DNA from: an uncultured Verrucomicrobiota bacterium
Lineage (GTDB): Bacteria; Verrucomicrobiota; Verrucomicrobiia; Chthoniobacterales; SZAS-18
Assembly (NCBI GenBank): GCA_937871685.1
Contig: CALMOL010000023.1
Coordinates: 2,170-30,034 of the forward strand
DNA length: 27,865 nucleotides
Direction: 5' to 3'
Shown: piece after piece, positions 17,895 through 25,666 of the stretch
How positions within the stretch are numbered: the stretch's first letter is position 1
Layout: every line of letters begins with the position of its first letter
Notes under the pieces: model-generated
Databases searched by the model: none
What the model saw: the letters and a program-made list of their open reading frames with translations, nothing else
Told to the model about the DNA's origin: nothing
Translations under genes and position numbers: made by a program

Positions 17895-17909
17895 GCAGAG
17901 CCTGTGCCA
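17895..17909 (-). promoter_or_regulatory. Candidate sigma-54 (-24/-12) promoter of the pilin gene
   Basis: On the minus strand the sequence reads TGGCAC, 5 nt (AGGCT), CTGCT. This gives the invariant GG and GC with exactly 10 nt between them, against the consensus TGGCAC-N5-TTGC. The start point would fall near 17883, about 48 nt upstream of the pilin ATG at 17835. Pilin genes are often driven by RpoN with an NtrC-type activator. Confidence 0.6.
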
Positions 17910-18131
17910 GGGAAGATTTCCAGGAAATCCAGACACTGCGCTAGTAGTTCCTGCTCCCGGAGAAAGAGAAAATCGCCACCAGGCAAGGAGCGTTCGGCGC
18001 GCGTTTTCATTCCGGCGGCCGTAGGCGGCGCGATCCCTGCGTTCTGGAAGATGCATGGCAGCAGCCGGAGTTGCGCAGGCCAGCCGGCCGGCTCGCTTTT
18101 TCAATTTCGACGGCTCGGCTGCCCCCCATCC

Positions 18132-19967
18132 ATGAAACCATTCTTCCCGCGGAGCCTGCGCCATGTCGTCGGGTTGACGGTTTTTGCGGGATCGCTGCTG
18201 GTGCGGCTCGGCGCGCTAGTCCGGATGGAGTCGTCGCCGTTCTTCGACCAGAACCGCGGCGACAGCGCCTACTACCTGGGGTGGGCGGCGCGAATTGCCG
18301 AAGGCATCTGGACGGATGGAAAGGCGTTCTATGGCCTGCCGCTGTATCCCTTCTGTCTGGCTGGTTGGCAGACCGCTTTTGGCGATCCCGTCTGGCCGGG
18401 GCTTCTAATCAATGCTGTGGCGGATGCGCTCCTGGCATTTGTCATTTTTGAGACGGTCCTTCGCATCATCGCTGGTGATCTCGCGGAAGGCGCCGTCCCG
18501 CCGCTCGTGGCCGCGGGCGCGGCGGCCGCGTGGATCTTTTTCCGGCCTGCCGCGGCGCTGGCGGCCTCGTTGATGCCGAACACCCTAGCCGTGCTGGCCT
18601 TCTGGTTGGTGGTGCGCCGGCTCGTGGCGCCTGCGCCGCTGGCCGCGGCCGGCAGGGCGCTCAGCTGGGGAGCGTTCCTTGGCTTCGGCTCTCTGCTTTC
18701 TGCCAATCTTCTTTTTCTGTTTCCTTTGCTCGGCTGGAAAGCCACGCGACCGCCGTGGGCGACCGCGGCCGGACGGCTGGCCCTGCTCGCCCTCGGAGTC
18801 GCCTTGGGGGCCGCGCCTGCCTGGACCCACAATTATTTCGCGGCTCGCGACCCGGTGTTCTTGTCAGCGCACTCCGGCATCAATTTTTTCATCGGCAACC
18901 ACGCGGGAGCCAACGGCTATCCGCGGTTCCCGCCGGGCCTGCGATCAAGCCAGGAAGGGATGCTCCAGGACTCGATTCGCGTGGCCGAGAAGGAAGCGGG
19001 TCGGCCGCTCCTCCGCTCCGAGGTGAGCGCCTACTGGACTGCCCAGGCGCGGACTTATATTCGGGAACACCCCGCGGAGTGGCTGGCCCTGCTCGGGCGG
19101 AAGGTGCGCAATTACTGGAGCGCCTTCCAATACGACGACATCGCGGTCATCACCCCGTTGCGGGAATGGGGCGTGATCTGGCCGGGCCTGAGTTTTGGCT
19201 GCTTGGTGCTCTTTGGGCTTCCAGGCCTTCTCTGGGGCGCTTGGCGCTATCCGGCCGCCCGGTGGATCGCCGCGGCGCTCGGACTGCACTTGGCGTCGCT
19301 GCTACCGGTGTTTGTCACGGAGCGCTACCGCTTGTGCGCGGGGCCAGCCCTCTGCATCGGCCTCGGCCTTGGCGCTTGGTTCCTGATGCGAGCACTGGCT
19401 CAGCGGTCTTGGGCGGCGCTGACCGGGGGGGCGGCAGGCGTGGCAGCAGCGGGCGCACTCGCCTTCTGGCCGTTGGGATTAGATGGTTTGGCAGCCTTGG
19501 ATGATCTCAATATGGCCCGCGTCCTCTTGGAGGAAGACCGGATGGCGGAGGCCTTGCCCCGGCTCGAACGCGCCGCCGCTGCCGGCCCAAACGATTCCGG
19601 CGTGAATTTTCTCTTCGGAAACTATTGGATGAAGCTCCGCAATTTCCCCGCCGCCAAAGCCAGCTACCGGCGCGTTCTCCTCCTTGACCCCACGCACGCC
19701 GGCGCCTGGAACAACAGCGCCCTGATCGCCCTGGAGGAGCAAAACTGGGAGGTGGCGGAGCGCTTCCTGCTCCATGCGCTGCCCGGCTCCTCCGACCCGG
19801 CCAAAGTGTGGTATCTGCTCGCCCGCTCCCGCCTGGGCGCGGGCGATCTGCCCGGCGCCACGGACGCCATCCGGCGCGCGTTGCAGGCCCGCCCCGATCA
19901 GCCGCAATTTCTCGCCCTGCGGGCGGAGATTGAATCCCGCTCCGCCTCCCCTTCGCTCGCGCCTTGA
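18132..19967 (+). CDS. GT-C-like polytopic membrane protein with C-terminal TPR repeats
   Basis: This protein has 611 residues from ATG 18132 (MKPFFPRSLRHVVGL). The open frame extends to 17904, but the added part is not protein-like. About ten hydrophobic helices are visible, starting LTVFAGSLLVRLGALV. The first loop carries FFDQNRGDSAYYLGWAARIAEG, with the Asp expected for ArnT/PMT-type GT-C glycosyltransferases. The central loop FFIGNHAGANGYPRFPPG resembles those of uncharacterised bacterial GT39-like proteins. The last 150 residues are two to three TPR units (for example NFLFGNYWMKLRNFPAAKASYRRVLLLDP, shown here across its repeat). The likely location is the inner membrane, transferring sugar from a polyprenyl carrier. 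It overlaps the next gene by 4 bp (TTGA). It is divergent from the pilin genes across about 300 bp that also carry the pilin promoter. Confidence 0.78.
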   Translation: MKPFFPRSLRHVVGLTVFAGSLLVRLGALVRMESSPFFDQNRGDSAYYLGWAARIAEGIWTDGKAFYGLPLYPFCLAGWQTAFGDPVWPGLLINAVADALLAFVIFETVLRIIAGDLAEGAVPPLVAAGAAAAWIFFRPAAALAASLMPNTLAVLAFWLVVRRLVAPAPLAAAGRALSWGAFLGFGSLLSANLLFLFPLLGWKATRPPWATAAGRLALLALGVALGAAPAWTHNYFAARDPVFLSAHSGINFFIGNHAGANGYPRFPPGLRSSQEGMLQDSIRVAEKEAGRPLLRSEVSAYWTAQARTYIREHPAEWLALLGRKVRNYWSAFQYDDIAVITPLREWGVIWPGLSFGCLVLFGLPGLLWGAWRYPAARWIAAALGLHLASLLPVFVTERYRLCAGPALCIGLGLGAWFLMRALAQRSWAALTGGAAGVAAAGALAFWPLGLDGLAALDDLNMARVLLEEDRMAEALPRLERAAAAGPNDSGVNFLFGNYWMKLRNFPAAKASYRRVLLLDPTHAGAWNNSALIALEEQNWEVAERFLLHALPGSSDPAKVWYLLARSRLGAGDLPGATDAIRRALQARPDQPQFLALRAEIESRSASPSLAP

Positions 19968-21625
19968 ATCTCCCGGCCGCTCCCGCCTCGCCGGCTCGCG
20001 CCTCGCTCGCGGAACTGGCCGCTCTGCTGCCCGCGCTCGCCGTCTATCTCGCCGTGGCGATCCCCATGGCTGCGGCCAACGCCGAGCGTTTGAACCCCGA
20101 TGGCGTCTGCTACCTCCGCCTCGCGCAATACCTTGCGGCCGGGCAGTGGGTGGACGGGATTTCGCTTTATTGGAGCCCCGCGCTGCCGCTGAGCGCCGCT
20201 CCGCTCGTGGCGCTAGGCATGGATGCGATCGATGCCGCGCGCGCGGTGCTGCTCGCCTGGGGAGCCGTCTCGATTGCGGCCACCGGCTGGTTTCTCCGGG
20301 AATGGACGCCGCTTGCCCGCCCGTGGCGCGCGGCTTGGCTCGTCTTGCTGGCGCTGCCGGCGGCCGGCTTCCAGATTTTCGTAATCGCGCCGGACGTGAT
20401 TCTCTCGGCGGTCCTGCTCGCCTATTTTGCGGCTCTGCGCCGAGCCGCGCGCCGCGGGCATGGCTGGGGCTGGGCCGGCGCGCTCGGCGGGCTGGCGTTC
20501 TTTGCCAAGGCCTACGCGCTGCCGTTCGTGGCGCTGCACCTCCCGCTTTCAGTCTGGTGGCTGCACCGCCGACCTCCTGGCGCGCCTTCCGCGGCGCGGC
20601 GCCGGGCGCTGCTCGCGGCGACCGCGGCGTTTCTCGTGCCGGTTGCCGCCTGGACCGCCGTGCTCTCGGCCAAGAACGGCGTGCTGACGTTCGGAAAATC
20701 CGGCGCCATCAACCACGCCGTGGCTGGGCCGCCCGACGTGCCGCGCTATCATCCGGTGGTGTTCGGCGTGCCCACGCCGCCGCACATCAGCGTCTGGGAA
20801 ACGCCCGAGCAACTGTCGTATCAGCCCTGGTCGCCCTTCGCCTCGCGGGAGTATTTTCTCCACCAGGCCGGCTTGGCGACAGACAACGCCTGGGGACTTC
20901 TGCGCACGGCCACCGAGCTGGATGGCGTTTGCCTGCTGGCGCTGGCGGCGTTGACTCTTCCCCTCGCCGCGCGGCAGGCTTCGGCCGAAACCGTGCGAAA
21001 GGCTTTGCGGACCTGCTTCCCATGGCTTGCGGGCACGCTGTTGCTCTACGGCGGCGGCTACTTGCTGGTGGCCTATGAGCCGCGCTACGTGCGCTCCTTG
21101 CTGTTTCCTTTGCTCCTGGCCGCGACGGCCGGGGTGGCATCGTCCTTCCCGGACTGGCGCTGGCGGGCGGGACTGCTGGCCGCCCTGGTCGGATCGGTCG
21201 CCTGGACGTGGATTCCGGTGACGGCTCGGAGCCTGGGGAATTCGGCGTCGCCTTGGCTGCGGGAGGTCGCCGCGGAGATGCGGCAGCGGGGTTTGGATGG
21301 TCGTTTCGCGGCCACGAGCTGGTATCATAGGCTGGCGACGGCTTTTTTCTCGGGGCAGCCGCATGTAGGATTTCCCCCGGACGCCGATCCGGCGCGCGTG
21401 GGGGCGCGGCTGCGTGAGGCAAACGTGGACTGGCTGCTAGTCTTCCAGCTCCCCGTGATGCCGCCGATGCCGGTGCAGGATCTCTATCCTCCCACAAATC
21501 CCCGCGCGCTGGCCATGGTGCAAAACGAAGGCTGGGAAATGCGCGCCGCCCTCCGCGTCCGCCAAGGTGGCGGCGAGGCGCACGTGCTTCTCTTCCACCG
21601 GCCGGCCGCGGCTGCGGCCCCATGA
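19964..21625 (+). CDS. GT-C-like polytopic membrane protein
   Basis: This 553-residue protein starts at TTG 19964, overlapping the stop of the previous gene (TTGA), which indicates translational coupling. Roughly ten membrane helices are visible. The first periplasmic loop reads NAERLNPDGVCYLRLAQYLAAGQW, with an Asp placed as in GT-C family glycosyltransferases, and WSPALPLSAAPLVALGMDAI follows. The C-terminal region is soluble (about 150 residues) and lacks TPR repeats, unlike its two neighbours. No close named family is recognised. Context in a three-gene run of similar proteins suggests polyprenyl-linked sugar or oligosaccharide handling. It ends in an ATGA overlap with the next gene. Confidence 0.72.
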   Translation: MNLPAAPASPARASLAELAALLPALAVYLAVAIPMAAANAERLNPDGVCYLRLAQYLAAGQWVDGISLYWSPALPLSAAPLVALGMDAIDAARAVLLAWGAVSIAATGWFLREWTPLARPWRAAWLVLLALPAAGFQIFVIAPDVILSAVLLAYFAALRRAARRGHGWGWAGALGGLAFFAKAYALPFVALHLPLSVWWLHRRPPGAPSAARRRALLAATAAFLVPVAAWTAVLSAKNGVLTFGKSGAINHAVAGPPDVPRYHPVVFGVPTPPHISVWETPEQLSYQPWSPFASREYFLHQAGLATDNAWGLLRTATELDGVCLLALAALTLPLAARQASAETVRKALRTCFPWLAGTLLLYGGGYLLVAYEPRYVRSLLFPLLLAATAGVASSFPDWRWRAGLLAALVGSVAWTWIPVTARSLGNSASPWLREVAAEMRQRGLDGRFAATSWYHRLATAFFSGQPHVGFPPDADPARVGARLREANVDWLLVFQLPVMPPMPVQDLYPPTNPRALAMVQNEGWEMRAALRVRQGGGEAHVLLFHRPAAAAAP

Positions 21626-23478
21626 GCACCGCCGTCCCCGGCTTTCTCCGCACCGGCTGGCCTTGGCTGGTGCTTCCGGCGGCCGTGTTTCTCGCGTATT
21701 CGCCCGCGCTCTGGAACGGATGGGTGTGGGACGATCAAGCCCTTGTGTTGCGCGACCCGCTCATCCGCTCGTGGCGGCTGATTCCGAATGCCTTCGGCCA
21801 CTTCCTTTTCCTGGACGCGCATGGCTCGGATTTTTATCGGCCGGTGCAGCGATGCTCGTTTCTCGTGGACTACGCGCTCGGCGGCTTCGAGCCGCGCCTC
21901 TTTCACGCCACGAGCGTCCTGATCCATACGCTTGCTGCGCTGGCGCTCTGGCGGCTCGGTCGGCGCATCGCGCGCGTGCTCAGGGCCAGCGCGCGCGCGG
22001 AGGTCGCCGCGGCGTGGGCGGCGCTGGCGTGGGCGTTGCATCCGCTGCATACCTCGGCCGTCACCTACGTGTCCGGTCGGGCCGACCCACTGGCGGCGCT
22101 GTGGGCATTCCTTGCGCTGAACGCGATGGGAGCATCGCTTCAAGGCGGCGTGGGCCGGAAGGCGATTCCCATGGCCGGTGCCGCGCTGTGCTTCCTCCTC
22201 GCGGCGCTCTCAAAAGAGCTCGGGCTGGCAGCGCTGGGCGTGGCTGGACTGCTGCTCGTCCTTGTCCAACCTCCGCGTGGGGAAACGCTGCGCTGGGCGG
22301 GGTTGCTGGTCGTTGTGCTGGCTACCTACATTGGCTTGCGTGCCGGGGCTGAGCGCATTCCTCCGCCGCCGGACGCGCCTGCGACATGGACCGAGCGGCC
22401 TGCCCTCGCTCTGGCCGCCGCGGGGGAATACGCCGGCCTGATCGCTTTCCCCGCCACGCTGCGCATGGAGCGCGGGCAGGAGCGAACGAGCGAAGGCGAC
22501 GAGACACGCTTTGTGCCGCCGAGCGCCGCCCAACTCGTGGGTGGAATAGCGGCGACGGCCCTCGCCGCCGCTCTGCTCCTGCGCGCGCGCCAGCGCGCGG
22601 TTCGGCTGGCCCTGGGCGCGGCGCTCCTTTGCTACCTGCCCGTCAGCAACTTGCTCACTCTCAATGCCACCCTCGCCGAGCACTGGCTTTATCAGCCGCT
22701 CGCGTGGGGGCTGCTTGCCGCGGCCTGGGCCATTGTCCCGCGGCTTCGCCTCGAAGGCTTCGGCAACCACGTCGCCATCGGCGCGCTGGGCATCTGGATT
22801 GCACTGCTGGCAGCACGCACATTTGTGCGACAAGGAGACTGGCGTGACCAGCGCACCTTCCTCGTTCGCACCATCGCCGCCGGCGGAAGTTCGGCGCGAA
22901 TGTGGATCAACCTTGCTTCGCTTGAGGCCGCCGCGAATCCCGCTGCCGCGGAAGCACATTTCCGCCGCGCGCTCGCGCTCGCGCCCGGCCAGCGCTTCGC
23001 CGTGGCCGGCCTCGCGCGGCTGCGGATGGACCAGGGAAAATTCGCTGAAGCACGCCAGCTTCTCAACTCGCTCGTCGCGGACGAATGGTTTCGCGGAAAC
23101 GCGCTAGCCCTGCGCGCCCGGCTGGCGGTGCTCTCGGGCTCCGGCGACGAGCTGGAGGCTATGCAGCGAGCCGTGTTTCACGCCCCCTCGCACTGGCCCT
23201 ATCGGAAGGTCCTGTTCCAGATCCTCGTCGCTCGCGGTCAGACGCTGGAAGCCGCCCGCGCGCTACGGGACTTTCTGCGCGAGGAGGGATTTCGCGCCGA
23301 GTCGTGGGCTCAGTATTCCGAACTGGTCGCCTCGATTGACCCGGCCCTATCCGCCGCTGCCATGCAGCGCGCTGGTGAACTGGACGTTCACTTTGGCAAA
23401 TCAGCTCCCACGCGCGAACACCTTTCCAGCCCAGCGCGCACCCGTGAGGACTCGAACCTCAAACCTTCTGATCCGTAG
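21622..23478 (+). CDS. TMTC-like membrane glycosyltransferase with C-terminal TPR region
   Basis: This 618-residue protein starts at ATG 21622, overlapping the preceding stop codon by 4 bp (ATGA). Its N-terminal half is multi-spanning. The first loop WNGWVWDDQALVLRDP holds the DD pair of TMTC/PMT-like enzymes, and ALHPLHTSAVTYVSGRADPLAALW plus LSKELGLAALGVAGLLLV are the diagnostic helices. The C-terminal 180 residues contain TPR-type helices (AEAHFRRALALAPGQRFAVAGLARL and following). The last 14 residues (RTREDSNLKPSDP) are the antisense reading of a tRNA, a strong hint that the natural stop has been lost or that the gene legitimately runs into the tRNA. It is the last gene of the three-gene membrane operon. 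Confidence 0.82.
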   Translation: MSTAVPGFLRTGWPWLVLPAAVFLAYSPALWNGWVWDDQALVLRDPLIRSWRLIPNAFGHFLFLDAHGSDFYRPVQRCSFLVDYALGGFEPRLFHATSVLIHTLAALALWRLGRRIARVLRASARAEVAAAWAALAWALHPLHTSAVTYVSGRADPLAALWAFLALNAMGASLQGGVGRKAIPMAGAALCFLLAALSKELGLAALGVAGLLLVLVQPPRGETLRWAGLLVVVLATYIGLRAGAERIPPPPDAPATWTERPALALAAAGEYAGLIAFPATLRMERGQERTSEGDETRFVPPSAAQLVGGIAATALAAALLLRARQRAVRLALGAALLCYLPVSNLLTLNATLAEHWLYQPLAWGLLAAAWAIVPRLRLEGFGNHVAIGALGIWIALLAARTFVRQGDWRDQRTFLVRTIAAGGSSARMWINLASLEAAANPAAAEAHFRRALALAPGQRFAVAGLARLRMDQGKFAEARQLLNSLVADEWFRGNALALRARLAVLSGSGDELEAMQRAVFHAPSHWPYRKVLFQILVARGQTLEAARALRDFLREEGFRAESWAQYSELVASIDPALSAAAMQRAGELDVHFGKSAPTREHLSSPARTREDSNLKPSDP

Positions 23479-23510
23479 TCAGATGCTCTATCCAATTGAG
23501 CTACGGGTGC
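23437..23510 (-). tRNA. tRNA-Arg (ACG anticodon)
   Basis: The minus strand folds into a standard cloverleaf. The acceptor GCACCCG pairs with CGGGTGC, the D arm GCTC with GAGC, the anticodon stem TCTGA with TCAGA around loop CTACGGA (anticodon ACG), and the T arm TGAGG with CCTCA around TTCGAGT. The CCA end is not encoded; G is the discriminator. It overlaps, antisense, the last 42 bp of the membrane protein gene ending at 23478. Confidence 0.96.
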
Positions 23511-23524
23511 TTTGCAGGGAAAGG

Positions 23525-23553
23525 AATGGAGCCGCCATCGGCTGGAATGTCAA
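23525..23553 (-). promoter_or_regulatory. Candidate sigma-70 promoter of tRNA-Arg
   Basis: The minus strand has a consensus -35 TTGACA (23548-23553), a 17-bp spacer and a weak -10 TCCATT (23525-23530). Transcription would start near 23518, about 8 nt before the mature tRNA 5' end. Confidence 0.5.
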
Positions 23554-23580
23554 CCGCATTTGCCCGGCCCACCGCGCGTC

Positions 23581-24612
23581 TCATTCCAGCTCCTTCGCCC
23601 GCGTGGCGAGGTAGTGCAGGGTCACGCGCCCGACCGTTTCCATGCTCTCGGCGGAAATCTTGTCGAGCGTGTCGCCCGCGGTGTGCCAGGGGGCGTAGTC
23701 GAAGTCGATGATGTCGATGGTCGGGATGCCAGCTTGATTGAGCGGGACGTGATCGTCGAGCGCGGGGCCCGGCAGAAACCCCCACTTACCCCGCACGCCC
23801 AGTGCCTCGGCAGCCTCGAACAGGCCGCGCGTCAGCGCGCTGGGCGAGTCGCTCGGCAGGGTCACGGTGAGATCGCGGTCGCCGATCATGTCCCAGATGA
23901 TCCCGAAGCGGAATTGCCGTGCCCGCCCACTCTCGCGCAGGACGCGCCCGTAGTGCCGGCTGCCGTAGAGACCATCCGTGGCGGTGAAGGCATCCACCGC
24001 TTCCTCGCCGTCGAAAAACACGATCTCGATCCGCTGCGCCAACGCCGGGCGGCGGGCAAGCACGCGCGCAAGCTCAAGGAGCGCGCCCGCGGATGAGCCG
24101 CCGTCGTTCGCGCCGACGAAGCGGACGGCATCAAAAATCTTGGTGTCGTAATGCCCCCCAAAGATCACTCGCGGCTCGCCCGGGCCGGCGCCACCGAAGC
24201 GCGCGACGATGTTCGCGAACTTTACTGGCCCGCGCGGCGTCGGGTCGGTGAACTCCTGCCGCTCCGCGGTCCAGCCGGCGGCGCGAAGCTCGGCCTCGAT
24301 CAGCTTGCGCGTCTCCTCCAGCGCCGGCGTGCCTGAGGGACGTGGCCCGAGCGCCACCATCTTCTCAACGTGAGCGAGGGCGCGTGCGCCGGAGAACTCT
24401 TTTTCTAGCTCCGTCGCCGGCATGCCCGCGCCGCCGCACGCAGGGAGAGCCGAGGCGAGCACGCACGCCAGCGCAAAGCCGACGCGCGACGCGCGGCGAC
24501 GCGTGGGGCGGGGGTTCCCGCTCGAACGCCGACGCCACGGCGTCGGCCATCGGCACGCAAAGAGCTGGGGAAAGCTCCCGCCATTCGAAGTGCTCCGCAG
24601 CCGATCGTTCAC
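23581..24612 (-). CDS. Glutaminyl-cyclase-like M28 family zinc peptidase, putative lipoprotein
   Basis: This protein has 343 residues from GTG 24612, only 5 bp after the parB stop. After a long basic N-terminus (about 42 residues) comes a hydrophobic segment ending in the lipobox-like LPAC, so it is probably exported and lipid-anchored. Zinc-site motifs are GGHYD, GANDGGSSAG (Asp), FFDGEEA (Glu pair) and PWHTAGDT (His). The block FDGEEAVDAFTATDGLYGSRHYGRVL is very like glutaminyl-peptide cyclotransferase (QPCT), which forms N-terminal pyroglutamate; aminopeptidase activity is the alternative. The IIWDMIGD segment is also shared with QPCT-like proteins. The long n-region suggests the true start may be internal, but I see no good internal start codon. 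The context with parB is probably transcriptional only. Confidence 0.82.
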   Translation of the reverse strand: MNDRLRSTSNGGSFPQLFACRWPTPWRRRSSGNPRPTRRRASRVGFALACVLASALPACGGAGMPATELEKEFSGARALAHVEKMVALGPRPSGTPALEETRKLIEAELRAAGWTAERQEFTDPTPRGPVKFANIVARFGGAGPGEPRVIFGGHYDTKIFDAVRFVGANDGGSSAGALLELARVLARRPALAQRIEIVFFDGEEAVDAFTATDGLYGSRHYGRVLRESGRARQFRFGIIWDMIGDRDLTVTLPSDSPSALTRGLFEAAEALGVRGKWGFLPGPALDDHVPLNQAGIPTIDIIDFDYAPWHTAGDTLDKISAESMETVGRVTLHYLATRAKELE

Positions 24613-24617
24613 GGCGT

Positions 24618-25574
24618 TCAGTCCTCCGCCTCCGGCACGCCCATGGCGTCGAAGAGACGCGCCAAATCGATCGTGCCGTAGTATTCGATCTCGAGGACGC
24701 CCTTCTTCTCGCCGGGCCGGATGGAAACGTGGGTCTGGAGATGATCGCGCAGCCGCTCCTGCAGGCGCTGGATGTGCGGGCTCGATGCTCCGCCCGCGCC
24801 CTTGATGGGAGTCGCGGCGCCGGCGCCCGGCCGTGTGCCATCGTTGTCGGCGGCGCCGCGCAGGCCGGCGTCTTGGTGCTCGGCGACGAGGCGCTCGGTC
24901 TGGCGCACGGTGAGCGAGGAGCGCAGCACCTTCTCGGCGAGCACGAGCTGCTCGTCGGCCGCCTTCACGCCGAGCAGCACCTTCGCGTGGCCGACGGTGA
25001 GGCGACCCTGCACGAGCCAGTTCTGCACGGCTTGGTCGAGGTCGAGCAAGCGCATCGAGTTGGCCACCGACGCGCGCGAGCGGCCGACCTTCTTGGCGAT
25101 GTCCTCCTGCCGCAGCGAGAACTCGCCGGAGAGCCGCTGGTAGGCGCGCGCCTCCTCGATGGGCGACAAGTCTTGCCGCTGAAGATTCTCGATCAGCGCG
25201 AGCTCGATCACCTGCTGGTCGCTCGCCGGGCGCACGATCACCGGCACCTTGGCAAGGCCCACCCCGCGCGCCGCTCGCCAGCGGCGCTCGCCGGCAATCA
25301 GCTCGTAGCGTCCCTCGACCTTGCGCGCGATGAGCGGCTGGATGATGCCCTGCTCGCGGATGGACTCGGTCAGCTCGGCGAGTTGGTCCTCGCGGAATTC
25401 CTTGCGCGGCTGGAGCGGCGAGGGCACCACATCATCGAGCGCCACCTGCAGCACGCGCTCGCCAGGTTGGATCGGCAAGATGGCCGGCGTCGGCGCCAAG
25501 GCCGGGGCAGCCCCTGCGCCGGCGCGAGGAGAAATCAGCGAGCCCAAGCCGCGGCCGAGAACGTTTTTTGCCAT
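24618..25574 (-). CDS. parB: Chromosome partitioning protein ParB
   Basis: This 318-residue protein has the usual ParB length. ATG 25574 gives the classic start MAKNVLGRGLGSLIS, which includes the ParA-stimulating peptide. The longer open frame upstream overlaps the PEP-CTERM gene and is not coding. The N-terminal CTPase domain has LQPRKEF, GIIQPLIAR and the CTP-binding IAGERRWRAA, followed by ALIENLQRQDLSPIEEARAY. The helix-turn-helix (REDIAKKVGRSRASVANSMRLLDL) recognises parS. The C-terminal dimerisation tail is about 60 residues (HIQRLQERLRDHL to the end). It works with ParA to segregate the chromosome origin. No parA or parS site was found in the window; the gene upstream is a PEP-CTERM protein instead. 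The M28 gene follows 5 bp downstream. Confidence 0.96.
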   Translation of the reverse strand: MAKNVLGRGLGSLISPRAGAGAAPALAPTPAILPIQPGERVLQVALDDVVPSPLQPRKEFREDQLAELTESIREQGIIQPLIARKVEGRYELIAGERRWRAARGVGLAKVPVIVRPASDQQVIELALIENLQRQDLSPIEEARAYQRLSGEFSLRQEDIAKKVGRSRASVANSMRLLDLDQAVQNWLVQGRLTVGHAKVLLGVKAADEQLVLAEKVLRSSLTVRQTERLVAEHQDAGLRGAADNDGTRPGAGAATPIKGAGGASSPHIQRLQERLRDHLQTHVSIRPGEKKGVLEIEYYGTIDLARLFDAMGVPEAED

Positions 25575-25666
25575 GAGTCGGCGAGTATGGTGCGCGGCGT
25601 TCCCCGGCGCAACGGCGCAGACCCAGCGCGGCCGGAAGTTTTTTGACCGGAGCGCCGCGGTCAGCG

